Origin: Bradyrhizobium stylosanthis
GTDB taxonomy: Bacteria; Pseudomonadota; Alphaproteobacteria; Rhizobiales; Xanthobacteraceae
NCBI RefSeq assembly: GCF_001641335.1
Contig: NZ_LVEM01000002.1
Location: 549,755-613,754 of the forward strand
DNA length: 64,000 bases
Direction of reading: 5' to 3'
Shown: positions 54,716 through 63,175 of the stretch, one piece after another
Layout of the letters: each line of letters begins with the position of its first letter
How positions within the stretch are numbered: position 1 is the stretch's first letter
Program-made: the position numbers and the translations under genes
Notes under the pieces: model-generated
What the model was told of the DNA's origin: nothing
Database searches by the model: none
What the model saw: only the letters and a program-made list of their open reading frames with translations

Positions 54716-55377
54716 TCAAGCGGGACTACGAGATTGCGGCGGGCGGTCCATTTGATCTGGAGTACGGTGGCGGCGGGTTTGTTTCGGCTGTTGACGGTAA
54801 GTCGGTCGCTATCAGCGCACCGGGCGATGAGGCCCGGCAGCATTTGCAGGGCTATGCGCTACGGTGGCGCTCCCTAATCGAGCAGGGCGATAAGTATTTC
54901 TACTTCCTGCCCCACGCGATTAGGAATCCGATGTGGGGTGAGCCTAAGCGCCTTCTGTTTGACCACGACGAAGGCGAGGTAATTGCAACAACGTTGAGCG
55001 GTCTACAGCTCCACTGCGATGATCATGGCCTGGCAATGCGCCTTGTGATTGGAAATGATCCGGCGCGGCGGAAAGCATACGACACGGTGAAGAGTGGCGA
55101 ACGCACCGCGTTATCCGTCGGAGTGACTATGCGAGGGGACTTTGTCGAAGTTGATGGCATCCGCGTCAAAATGGTGAAGAGCGCCACCCTGCACGAAATC
55201 AGCTTGGTAAGGAGCGGGGCTTGCAAGCCCGCATTCTGTAGTTTGGTCGATGCCGACGAAGCCCGATCTTTGGAGACAGACTCCAATACGCTCAAAATAC
55301 TGAGTGATGGTGCCGCGCGTGACGTAATGCGTGCTCTTGAGAAAGTCGCCGAATCTCTCAAGGATGACCGCCACTGA
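54712..55377 (+). CDS. HK97-family prohead protease
   Basis: 221 residues from ATG 54712, which overlaps the preceding TGA; an in-frame start at 54664 would lie inside the upstream gene. The Caudovirales prohead serine protease fold is shown by His85 in KRLLFDHDEGEVIATT, Ser135 in GERTALSVGVTMRG and Glu162 in ATLHEISLVRSGACKPAF. It normally matures a phage capsid. No portal, capsid or terminase gene is adjacent, so it is an orphan. Confidence 0.85.
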   Translation: MIKRDYEIAAGGPFDLEYGGGGFVSAVDGKSVAISAPGDEARQHLQGYALRWRSLIEQGDKYFYFLPHAIRNPMWGEPKRLLFDHDEGEVIATTLSGLQLHCDDHGLAMRLVIGNDPARRKAYDTVKSGERTALSVGVTMRGDFVEVDGIRVKMVKSATLHEISLVRSGACKPAFCSLVDADEARSLETDSNTLKILSDGAARDVMRALEKVAESLKDDRH

Positions 55378-55438
55378 TTCGGACCTTAGTCAGCGGCGGT
55401 CTAGCGCTCGCAGCATCCCGATGTGAGCGCGGCGGCAC

Positions 55439-55465
55439 GGTGACGGGGTTCAACACCCCGTCACC
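55439..55465. terminator. Hairpin after the prohead protease, probable terminator
   Basis: GGTGACGGGGT (55439-55449), loop TCAAC, ACCCCGTCACC (55455-55465): a perfect 11 bp stem 62 bp after the protease stop. Weak T-content follows. It could serve the convergent OMP gene as well. Confidence 0.6.
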
Positions 55466-55571
55466 GGTTGTCCATCGGAGCAGAGACAGTAACAGTGTAA
55501 TTTGTTCGGCGCAGAGAACACTGTCCTTACGCGCTCCTAAGAGATAATAGCCGAACGCCTCAGATCATTGT

Positions 55572-56396
55572 TCAAAAACGATAGTTCACTCCGACCCGGG
55601 CAATATCAAAGCTGGGCTTGATATCCACGTGCGTCGTGATCACGCCGGTAAACCCGGTCGGTGATTGGAGGGAGCCCGAAAGGTTGTAGCCATTGGTGCC
55701 GAAACCCATGTGCAGATATTCGCCCTTTATGGACCATCCAGCTCCCAGAGAGTATTCAAGACCGCCGCCTACGGCGTATCCAACTAGTAAGGTGCGCTCG
55801 GAAGCATTCATAAAGCCAAGTGGCCCATAGGTTAGCGGGAAGAGACTAGTGGGGATACTGCCCGCAACGTTCGCGCTCACCTTTGTTTCAGCCAACGCAA
55901 TACCACCAGTCGCGTAGAGCAAGGCCGGTCCAAACGCATAACCAACTCGGCCACGGAAAGACGCATACCAGTCGGTGCTGACCGAAGTGCCTCCGCTGAA
56001 ATTGGCGCCTATCGCAGGGAGAATCGCAATAGCTGAGTCTCCAGAGGCGACCTTTGAATTGAGATGCTGCCAATCAGCCTCTACACCGACCACCGCATGC
56101 TTGATCTGCCAGTTATAACCGGCCTGGATACCAGCAGTGAACCCATTGCCATTGCCAAGCGCAGGGTTGAAAATATAGGGAGCGGTTCCGCCATTCACGT
56201 TCACAAGAGTTCCGGTCCCGTTCGATGCCCCATCGCGGCCCCAAGCATAGCCGACGTTGCCGCCGATATAGAACCCGGTCCAACTCCCTGCCTGAGCGGC
56301 AACCTCCGTCGTCGGACGCAAAGGCGGAAGATCGGCCGCTTGGGCCGCAATTGGGCTGAGGGCGACTATCGACAGCGTTGTGAGTACAAATCTCAT
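55572..56396 (-). CDS. Outer-membrane beta-barrel protein (Omp25/31 type)
   Basis: 274 residues from ATG 56396. MRFVLTTLSIVALSPIAAQA is the signal peptide, followed by ADLPPLRPTTEVAAQ; SWTGFYIGGNVGYAWGRDG is the hallmark start of the rhizobial Omp25/Omp31 barrel, and the C-terminus ends in the outer-membrane signature VGVNYRF. Eight-stranded barrel predicted. Such proteins are normally chromosomal; presence inside the element may modify the cell surface, for example as a phage receptor mask, which is speculation. ATG 56429 is in frame but less likely. Confidence 0.85.
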   Translation of the reverse strand: MRFVLTTLSIVALSPIAAQAADLPPLRPTTEVAAQAGSWTGFYIGGNVGYAWGRDGASNGTGTLVNVNGGTAPYIFNPALGNGNGFTAGIQAGYNWQIKHAVVGVEADWQHLNSKVASGDSAIAILPAIGANFSGGTSVSTDWYASFRGRVGYAFGPALLYATGGIALAETKVSANVAGSIPTSLFPLTYGPLGFMNASERTLLVGYAVGGGLEYSLGAGWSIKGEYLHMGFGTNGYNLSGSLQSPTGFTGVITTHVDIKPSFDIARVGVNYRF

Positions 56397-56733
56397 TTCA
56401 AAAGCTCCCCATTGAACCGATTGCGGCACCGACGACCACGTACCGAAACTGAAGCATCAAAGAGAGCGGCGAAAGCAAGAAAAAATCGACGCTGTTTGCG
56501 AATAGCGGTTTATAAACCGACGAGTGACGCCTGGCGCCTTTTGCGGCTACTTGCGACGCTGTGGTGGTGGGCGGTTGAAGCCGCCACCAGTCGTTCGGAA
56601 CAAGGGATAGCGCGGCCAACCACTTTTGAGTTCAAAAGATCGATTCTGGAAATGGTTCTGATTAAGCGAAGTCGTCTCTTGCTCCGTCGGGCAAAACAGT
56701 GGTTCATAGGGCGCTGGTGAATGGAGCCAGCCT
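56397..56733. other. Intergenic region upstream of the OMP gene
   Basis: About 340 bp between divergent genes with no credible ORF. It must hold the OMP promoter (minus). No repeat or hairpin stands out. Confidence 0.35.
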
Positions 56734-56955
56734 ATGTCGAACGACGCTGAACCTTCGGAACTGTCCAAGATTGCGAGGCTGAACGGGGATTTCAAACGGA
56801 ACTACGGGACGTTGCTCGGTGCGTTCCTGTATTTGCGATCAATCAACGCCGCACGCGGCCGCTCTTGGTTTTTGGCTGGCCTCTTTTCTGTGGCTTGCTC
56901 GGCGGCGCTGGCATGGCTCGGGAAGCACGGCTTGACTTGGTTAGGCGGCGGCTGA
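56734..56955 (+). CDS. Small one-helix membrane protein, tentative
   Basis: 73 residues. MSNDAEPSELSKIARLNGDF then RSWFLAGLFSVACSAALAWL gives a short charged N-terminus and one membrane helix. GGAG lies about 9 bp before the ATG. It overlaps the 3' end of the serine recombinase gene by 113 bp on the other strand, so it could be chance. A holin-like or small phage membrane protein would fit the setting, but that is a guess. Confidence 0.4.
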   Translation: MSNDAEPSELSKIARLNGDFKRNYGTLLGAFLYLRSINAARGRSWFLAGLFSVACSAALAWLGKHGLTWLGGG

Positions 56956-58501
56956 GCGAACGAGCCAAGGCGAGGGCGGTGTCGAACCGCTCTATCGCCC
57001 GCCTAACTCGTACTTTCTCCGAGAACCTTGTTTGTTGTCTCTCGCGTCCGGTTATCGGCAGCAACACGTAATCTTGAACCGACTTATTGTCTTCCGCCAG
57101 TCGGATGGCGGCGATCCAGCCCGGCGGTAGAGGATGGAGCGATTGCCGTTGAATCGACCATATAGGACAGGTTCCCTGCTTTTTGTACCACCGTGCCACC
57201 CGAACAACAACGCTTGCTGATCCCTTGACATGCATGCACCCGGTGATCTGGCTTGTTTGGATGCGGCCGCCCATCTTCTCAATTTCAGCCACGATGTCGG
57301 AAACGAGCTTGGCTCTTAGATTCTCCCATGTCTGACGCGAGTCCACATAGTCGCAATTGCGTTCTCCAGCATAGCCGATCAATTTGTAAGCGTTCCGAAG
57401 GCCGCCGAAGCGTCGATGGTACACACTCCAAGATGGGATACCCGGCGCCGCATCGATTATCCTCGGGCCCAGACGGCCTTTCTTGGCCAGCGTTCGACGG
57501 AGCCCCGACAGCATCTGTTCATTTGACCAGTGTATTCGTCGCTGCAGAATAATCTGCCGGGCTTTAAGAAATACGTCCTTGTCAACGATAGGTTCTATGC
57601 AGCCCTCCGTCCTAATCCAAACATCAGGAGGATTGGGTCCTAACTTTGTACCGAGTTTGTGCGAGCTTCGATTGTAAAGGAGATTTCCTATATAGCGTTC
57701 ATCTCGGATGAGCCGTCCTATGGCTGTACCGTCCCAAAGACCGCCATTTCCAGTTGGGATTCGGGCCTTGTTGAGTCTTCGAGCGATAGCGAGTTCGGAT
57801 TTCACTTTCAGAAACTCATTGAAAATCCATTTTACGACAGCGACTTCCTCGTCTGCGCCGGGGACGAACCGGACATGATCGGTCGTTAGATACTTTCGCT
57901 CACCACGTTTGAGTACGACGCCCTTCGGCTTCCAATTCTCATCGACCAAAATACGATGGAGTCCGTAGATAGATGGACCACCAGGCGTAAAACCCATGCG
58001 AGCGAACCGGCAAGCGCCCGCGTGAACCTTTGTTGATAGGTCTCGACTATACTCGGCCGCCATGACTCTCTTAAGATTCTTCAGAATGCTCGACAGCATG
58101 CTTCCGTCGTTGTCGAACTGCTCGGCGCAATAGGCAACTTTGATGCCCGCCTGCCTGCATACGAATTCGTAATGGGCACTCTCATCCATGTCCTGGAAGC
58201 GGCCCCATCGGCTCACGTCGTAAACCAGAATGTGTCCGAAGTCCGCGGTTCCTGCTTGTACGTCCTCGATGAGACGAGACAAGCCGGCCCTGTTCTTGAT
58301 CCTGAGTCCGCTTTCGCCTTCGTCGCGGTATGTGCGGACGATGATCAAATTATGCGCGTGTGCATACGCGGCAATCGCCGCTGCTTGGTTCTGGATGGAA
58401 TATTGCTGCCTGTCCGTTGACATACGGACGTACTGCGCTGCTTGACAGGCCCTCTGAGCCGCTGGAAGGCTGGACTTTCGAACGACGAGTTCGTTGCCCA
58501 T
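56843..58501 (-). CDS. Large serine recombinase
   Basis: 552 residues from ATG 58501 (MGNELVVRKSSLPAAQRACQ). The resolvase domain has catalytic Ser28 in AAQYVRMSTDRQQYSIQNQA, then DEGESGLRIKNRAGLSRLIE and ILVYDVSRWGRFQDMDESAH with the catalytic Arg. The recombinase domain follows (ARMGFTPGGPSIYGLHRILV, FLKVKSELAIARRLNKARIP, RDERYIGNLLYNRSSHKLG). The C-terminus is basic with a zinc-ribbon-like region absent. It may excise this element or a nested one. Two ATG starts exist (58552, 58501). Confidence 0.88.
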   Translation of the reverse strand: MGNELVVRKSSLPAAQRACQAAQYVRMSTDRQQYSIQNQAAAIAAYAHAHNLIIVRTYRDEGESGLRIKNRAGLSRLIEDVQAGTADFGHILVYDVSRWGRFQDMDESAHYEFVCRQAGIKVAYCAEQFDNDGSMLSSILKNLKRVMAAEYSRDLSTKVHAGACRFARMGFTPGGPSIYGLHRILVDENWKPKGVVLKRGERKYLTTDHVRFVPGADEEVAVVKWIFNEFLKVKSELAIARRLNKARIPTGNGGLWDGTAIGRLIRDERYIGNLLYNRSSHKLGTKLGPNPPDVWIRTEGCIEPIVDKDVFLKARQIILQRRIHWSNEQMLSGLRRTLAKKGRLGPRIIDAAPGIPSWSVYHRRFGGLRNAYKLIGYAGERNCDYVDSRQTWENLRAKLVSDIVAEIEKMGGRIQTSQITGCMHVKGSASVVVRVARWYKKQGTCPIWSIQRQSLHPLPPGWIAAIRLAEDNKSVQDYVLLPITGRERQQTRFSEKVRVRRAIERFDTALALARSLSRRLTKSSRASRAMPAPPSKPQKRGQPKTKSGRVRR

Positions 58502-58688
58502 TAGATGCTCTCGCTGACCCGCAATCAGACGCTGGAGTGTGGCTTCGATCAAGTGCGAAAAGCGGTCCGGCCCTTCGCCCTGAGCGCTGGGGCACCCTTC
58601 AGACTAGGGGGCGGCGGAATCCTTAGCGAAACAGTTCCTAGACCGGCTCATGGGCAAATTCACGTATCCACAAAATGGGAAGTCTTCA

Positions 58689-59486
58689 CTAAGGCCCAAC
58701 TGGCGCCTCTAACATGTCCAGAACTAAGCTAATATCTGTCGCAAGTATCGATTTTTCGCCTCGTCGTTTCTCGATCAAAACGCCAGCCAACTTTGCTTCT
58801 TCTTGCGGGGTGCCCGTGGTGTCAATTTGACCCAGGCAGAAGAGGCCTCCACCGCTTAGGCCTTTCGGACCTATAGAATTTACGATGCTGCCGTCAAAAG
58901 CACGAGATTGCTTCTCGTATATCAATCGCAGCAGATGTGGCTCAAGATATTCGGCCGTCTCGCCCATATTCGGTAGCCACAAGGGGCCGCCGTGACTAAA
59001 CCGCTGCGGATTAACGCGGCGACTCTGATGATCAATGCGTTTCCTATTCTTTGAAGTTGGAAAGCCGAGCGCCATGTGCGGCTTTCGGCTCGCGATTGTC
59101 ATCTGAATCTCGTGGGGCTCAACATATCGAACAGCTCCGAGTGAATTTGCGAGCTTCGGAGGAAGATCAAGGGCAGCGAAGTCGTAGTGATCGTCATCGC
59201 GCTTTCCCTTAGGGGCAACTGTGATGATTCCACTTCCTTCAAGTCGTTGCAGAGTGCCGTTCACGGGTATGTAGAGCGACGCAACCTTGTTCTCATCAAT
59301 GACGTGTGCGGCAGTGAGAAGAATTCGCTTGGAGCCGGTATTGAGGAGAATGCACGACCCAAGATGATCCGGCCTGCCACTGCCAGTAGCGTAATACACT
59401 GGGCGAACCGCGCGACCGATGCCGCGGACGGCGCTGCTCATTAGCGAATGAAGAGCGTCTGAAATGGATTGGTGCAGATCGTCCAA
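58689..59486 (-). CDS. Trypsin-like serine protease beside the DRT3 genes
   Basis: 265 residues from TTG 59486, or from Met16 (MSSAVRGIGRAVRPVYYATG). The triad is intact: His61 in ILLTAAHVIDENK, Asp102 in DDDHYDFAALDLPP and Ser211 in GPKGLSGGGLFCLG. No signal peptide, so it is cytosolic, unlike the exported protease at 39220. Such stand-alone cytosolic trypsin-like proteins are often part of defence modules as effector or activator. It directly follows the putative ncRNA and drt3b on the same strand, so it probably belongs to the same unit; that association is inference. Confidence 0.85.
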   Translation of the reverse strand: MDDLHQSISDALHSLMSSAVRGIGRAVRPVYYATGSGRPDHLGSCILLNTGSKRILLTAAHVIDENKVASLYIPVNGTLQRLEGSGIITVAPKGKRDDDHYDFAALDLPPKLANSLGAVRYVEPHEIQMTIASRKPHMALGFPTSKNRKRIDHQSRRVNPQRFSHGGPLWLPNMGETAEYLEPHLLRLIYEKQSRAFDGSIVNSIGPKGLSGGGLFCLGQIDTTGTPQEEAKLAGVLIEKRRGEKSILATDISLVLDMLEAPVGP

Positions 59487-59499
59487 AGCGGAAATGCCT

Positions 59500-59678
59500 A
59501 AACTTTATGGGGGTGAGAGGATCACCTCAAGCATGAAGTGTGTGCGGCTTGCGCTCGCCCGAACGAACCTAAGGCAGCGAGTAATTACTCTCCCTGCTAT
59601 GGTTTTGCCCGTGGTAGCGAAGTGATTAGCTTCGCTAAGATGCTCTGTTGGCAACCCTCTCGCCTGCATCTTAGCGCT
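59500..59678 (-). ncRNA. Candidate DRT3 non-coding RNA with CACACAC template
   Basis: Starts directly after the drt3b stop, with two alternative hairpins: arms 59633-59643 and 59666-59676 (11 bp exact, CGCTAAGATGC) or arms 59615-59622 and 59630-59637 (8 bp, TAGCGAAG). Downstream, CCUUAGG (59568-59574) can pair with CUUGAGG (59525-59531), enclosing a smaller stem and a free GCACACACUUC at 59536-59546. DRT3 has been reported to use an ncRNA whose ACACAC is copied into poly(GT). The same 7-mer also occurs twice inside the RT genes, so the motif alone is not proof. Ends are estimates. Confidence 0.5.
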
Positions 59679-61628
59679 CTAGTAAACGGCGCTCAACTCC
59701 TTCTTTCTCAGGTGATTCAGGAGATCGATTTCCTTCCAATTCACAAACCAGGAAAACTTCTCCACTTCCTTCAAGAATAACAATGAATACAGTCGATTGG
59801 CTGAGAGGTTCAGACCTTTGAATAACGTCTCCGCGCATTGCTTTCGAAAACTATTGGTCAAATACGGACAGGCAATGAGGTCCAAAAGAAAGTGCGCATC
59901 ATGAGAGTTTCTAATTGGTGCGGCCTTCGGGAGAAAGTGCTTCTCGAGCTTCCGTTCGACCTGCAAGGCGAAATCTCGATCTGCTCGACCGAAGTAGAAC
60001 AGAAGAGACACTACTGAGAAGTAATCGACATTATCTTCCCGAAGAACGCGCCAGCCAATTGGGAATACATTGGTTCGGTAATGCTCCGGCAACTCCGTAG
60101 ATGCTAGGATGATATTTAGCATCTCAATTGGTACGCATTCGCTCATCGCAACGCTCAGCAAGCTTGGATTGCTGATTACATCCTGAATGAGAAGCCGAAC
60201 GAGTTCGTTTATATGATCAGCCGCACTCGGAAGGTTGTCCCTGAAGAACCGAATCGAAAGGACCGTAGCCTTTGCGACCTGATAAGAGCTGCCCACGGTC
60301 GCATGTACGACGAAAAAATAGTAAAGAGACGACAGTAGCGCTTCAAAAGCACGCGCGTACCTTTCACTGTCTTGCTGAATTTCGGTCGGGGTGGAACCGT
60401 ACCCCGCGATAAGAGACTCTATGGTGTTAGCAATCGAGCCGATAATGAATTGGCTTACGTCTTCGTAGCCTGCTTCGCCATTGGTACAAGCAACTCTCAC
60501 ATCGTTGGCCAAGGCTCGCACCAATGCCTTCGGATCGCGAACGCGTTTAGGTCGGGATATGTAGTTTAAGTCACGTTCCTGCACTGCATCACGGAATTTT
60601 TGAACCGCAGGAGTCGCCCCCGATGTGATTTGCGATTTGCGCGTTTGAAGAGGGCGCGATTTTGTAAACGTTTTGGCCTCATTTAAGTGGAGGTTGAACA
60701 TCAGCAGCGAATCTGAAACTGCGCGCTGCACCGCATCAAGCACGTCATGCTTGTTCGCAAAGATAACAATATCGTCCACGTATCGTCGGATTGCATAGCT
60801 AGAGCCGTGTTCTAGCTCAGGCCCCAACTTTCGAAGTACGCTCGCATCAGCAGATTGCAGTATTATCTCGGCAAAAATCCTGGATAATTCCGCTCCAACT
60901 GGAATGCCGTTAGTCTCATTGTAATTGGAGAATTGCATCAACGCATCGAAGTCGTTCGCGAACGACGCAGCCTGCGTAGACTCCTTGCCGTGCTGAACGT
61001 CCTTGACGGCCCAAGCGAGTGTGTGACTGTAAATTGACGAAAAGCATTTGGAAACGTCGGTAAGCCGCATGATCGCGAAGGTCTTTTCGAGGCCTATAAA
61101 CTCCTCCGAATTGAAGAACTTATAGAAGCGGTCGTACCCTTTATAGGCAAAGAACGAGCCAGGGTTGCGAACGGTCTGATCATGCAAGAGCAAGTCGATG
61201 GCGGCGCCCTTATACTGCTTTCTTTCCGCGCCCGAGTTCACGTAGAAGAACGTGCTCCCGACTTTGGTCGGCCTTCGCAAGGAAACAGCTTCGTGACGAC
61301 AAAAGTACGGAATCAAGTGCGCGTATTCTCGATAAAACTCGCACGCACGATATTGAGCGGCCGGATGCGCCAAGCTTAGCTGGCGGCTGGTCGTATTGGA
61401 AAGTCTAATGCGATATCGATACGGTATCGTGTATCGTTGATCGTTCTCTTTCACCAAGGCAATTAGAACGCGCCGAAGCCCTTCCGAAACTGGCCTGCGT
61501 CGCAGGTTTACGTGGTAGCCGTCATTTGAGAAAACGATTGGAACGTCCGTAGGGGCGGTGTCCGTAAGCAACGCCCTGTCGAAGTCGGAGCGTTGAATGT
61601 TTCCTCGCTTCCTCACTGACTTAGACAT
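59679..61628 (-). CDS. drt3b: Antiphage reverse transcriptase, Drt3b-like
   Basis: 649 residues. The start fits Drt3b: FDRALLTDTAPTDVPIVFSN then DGYHVNLRRRP. RT motif A has Asp191 in MRLTDVSKCFSSIYSH; motif B is NETNGIPVGAELSRIFAEII; motif C YVDD at 283-286 in IRRYVDDIVIFAN; motif D LHLNEAKT. The remaining 330 residues are helical and unrelated to other RT thumbs I know. In DRT3, Drt3b is the second enzyme and is reported to make the poly(AC) strand without a nucleic-acid template. It follows drt3a after 68 bp on the same strand; codon use is AT-rich. Confidence 0.88.
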   Translation of the reverse strand: MSKSVRKRGNIQRSDFDRALLTDTAPTDVPIVFSNDGYHVNLRRRPVSEGLRRVLIALVKENDQRYTIPYRYRIRLSNTTSRQLSLAHPAAQYRACEFYREYAHLIPYFCRHEAVSLRRPTKVGSTFFYVNSGAERKQYKGAAIDLLLHDQTVRNPGSFFAYKGYDRFYKFFNSEEFIGLEKTFAIMRLTDVSKCFSSIYSHTLAWAVKDVQHGKESTQAASFANDFDALMQFSNYNETNGIPVGAELSRIFAEIILQSADASVLRKLGPELEHGSSYAIRRYVDDIVIFANKHDVLDAVQRAVSDSLLMFNLHLNEAKTFTKSRPLQTRKSQITSGATPAVQKFRDAVQERDLNYISRPKRVRDPKALVRALANDVRVACTNGEAGYEDVSQFIIGSIANTIESLIAGYGSTPTEIQQDSERYARAFEALLSSLYYFFVVHATVGSSYQVAKATVLSIRFFRDNLPSAADHINELVRLLIQDVISNPSLLSVAMSECVPIEMLNIILASTELPEHYRTNVFPIGWRVLREDNVDYFSVVSLLFYFGRADRDFALQVERKLEKHFLPKAAPIRNSHDAHFLLDLIACPYLTNSFRKQCAETLFKGLNLSANRLYSLLFLKEVEKFSWFVNWKEIDLLNHLRKKELSAVY

Positions 61629-61696
61629 TCTGCCAACATCGCCGAAGCTCTGAAAGTCTGTACATGGGAAAATTGTAGAACGGACGCGTTTTGAAA

Positions 61697-62860
61697 TTAT
61701 CCACGAACCCGTAGCGCAGCAGGTATCGCCGCGCCTTGATAGGAGCGCGAAAGCGCAAATCGATCCGCGATATGGCTTTTGTTTCCAACCAAGACTGACC
61801 GGAGGAAAGAATCGAGTTGAGCTAGCGCCTCAAAGGAATTGACGCGCCTATAGTTTGACCACAGACCAACATTTCTTGATCTGCCAGTCGAAAAGTCTTG
61901 CAGATTGTGGTTTCCGGTTAGGAGTTGAAGTCTCTGTTCGAGGGCGACGGAGTCGCTGTCCTGCAAATATTGGCAGACCGCAAGGCAAATGCGCGACTTT
62001 ATTCTTCGAACCTTCTTGTCGGCAATTGTCACCCCGACTTTGCGATGAAAGCGATTATCCGTGGAAGACCTCTCCACGGGGTGCATCAGGAAACTATAAC
62101 CGAGATAGTCAAACTGTCCTACTAAGCCATTTGCTTGGCCCTTGGTGAAGGCTGGGAGATCGATCCGCTTAGTCTTTTCGTTGTTGAATTTCAGTCCATA
62201 GGGCAACAGGTCGCGGACGGACCGCGTGAAGTCATTGGCGTTCTCGCGTGCGCCTGTGATGATAATGATGTCGTCAACGTATCGTGCATGAAAGTACACG
62301 TCAGGAAGTAAGGAAATCTCGCGATCAAATTGCCTGAGAGCAAACTCAGACAGCGTGGCACTCAATTGAACCCCTCTTGGAAGACCCGAGATACCCCGAT
62401 CATGCAGTTCTTGGAAATAATTCGCCAATGTAGTTACAGCGTTTCGAGGAATCGCCGGAACGAGCCATAGTTCTTTTAGGAGCAAGCCCGCGTCGAGGCT
62501 TTCGAAGAACGATCTGATGTCGAATTTATAGACCCGGTGCTGGACACCTTCTCCGAGAATGGTGATGAGGCGTCTTATAATTGTGTCTCTATCAGAGGGT
62601 TGGATATTAGCCGTTTTCCGCAGTATTTGATTAAGTCCGCGAAGAACGAGTGTGTGCGGCGTTGATCGAATGCAATGTGCAGTATTTCCTCTGATTGAAA
62701 TTGGCTCGATATTTAAACTGGCGAACCCAAACTTGATAACAAGCTCAGCCCGCTGAACTAGGCCTTCTTCATCGCAGGGGTTTGCGAGGATGTCGGGGTT
62801 TTGAAGATCAGTCGAAGTGATGCACCGCGACAGGAGGTCCTTATTTAGCCCCGATAGCAC
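61697..62860 (-). CDS. drt3a: Antiphage reverse transcriptase, Drt3a-like
   Basis: 387 residues from GTG 62860, which has GGGGA 5 nt upstream; the frame is closed by TGA 30 bp earlier. Motif A RVYKFDIRSFFESLD (Asp114), motif B GLPRGVQLSATLSEFAL (159-175), motif C HARYVDDIIIITG (YVDD 194-197), motif D LKFNNEKTKRI, then FDYLGYSFLMHP, all intact. The order small RT then about 650-residue RT is that of DRT type 3. Drt3a uses the ncRNA as template. The two proteins act as one complex that stops phage replication. No maturase or endonuclease domain, so not a group II intron protein. Confidence 0.87.
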   Translation of the reverse strand: MLSGLNKDLLSRCITSTDLQNPDILANPCDEEGLVQRAELVIKFGFASLNIEPISIRGNTAHCIRSTPHTLVLRGLNQILRKTANIQPSDRDTIIRRLITILGEGVQHRVYKFDIRSFFESLDAGLLLKELWLVPAIPRNAVTTLANYFQELHDRGISGLPRGVQLSATLSEFALRQFDREISLLPDVYFHARYVDDIIIITGARENANDFTRSVRDLLPYGLKFNNEKTKRIDLPAFTKGQANGLVGQFDYLGYSFLMHPVERSSTDNRFHRKVGVTIADKKVRRIKSRICLAVCQYLQDSDSVALEQRLQLLTGNHNLQDFSTGRSRNVGLWSNYRRVNSFEALAQLDSFLRSVLVGNKSHIADRFALSRSYQGAAIPAALRVRG

Positions 62861-63088
62861 CGATTTCCCCAGATGTTCTTGAGTTGATCATTGATCACCA
62901 TCCAAGCTCAACCAGCGAGCGAAATCAATAATTGTGTGGGAGAATGGCATCAGGCAAAAGTTGCATTGCAATAACGGCAACGAATCACGCGAGCGCCGAC
63001 GGATCGACGGTATCGCTAAGCTTCGGTCATGAAAGTTGTGCACACCCACGACAGAAGGTAGCCCAGCTTGGCCGCGGTGCCCTAGGGA
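62861..63088. other. Region upstream of drt3a
   Basis: About 230 bp. The minus strand holds CCCACACAAT (62932-62941) and twin TGATCA palindromes (62886-62898). A 93-residue minus frame covers most of it but has no good start. It probably contains the drt3a promoter and is the second-best place for a DRT3 ncRNA. Confidence 0.4.
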
Positions 63089-63175
63089 TTGACGATTTGC
63101 ATCGATGCGGCGAGCGCGGTTCTCTCTCGCATGTCCACCAAGTCGCGCCAATACCTGTTCAGTACCCAAATCAAG

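Noticed and set aside
61014..61026. Another CACACAC on the minus strand
   Set aside because: It lies in the drt3b coding sequence (Ser-His-Thr-Leu codons), so it is not a separate template. It does show that the 7-mer alone is weak evidence for the ncRNA.
62644..62658. A third CACACAC on the minus strand
   Set aside because: Inside drt3a coding sequence (Pro-His-Thr-Leu codons).
59679..62860. Group II intron or retron
   Set aside because: No maturase, HNH endonuclease or intron RNA domain V, and no retron msr/msd pattern that I can see; two different RTs in series fit DRT3 better.
62888..63169. 93-codon minus-strand frame upstream of drt3a
   Set aside because: No ribosome site, Arg-rich N-terminus, and the sequence changes frame around the CxxC-like part; more likely promoter, RNA or a decayed gene.
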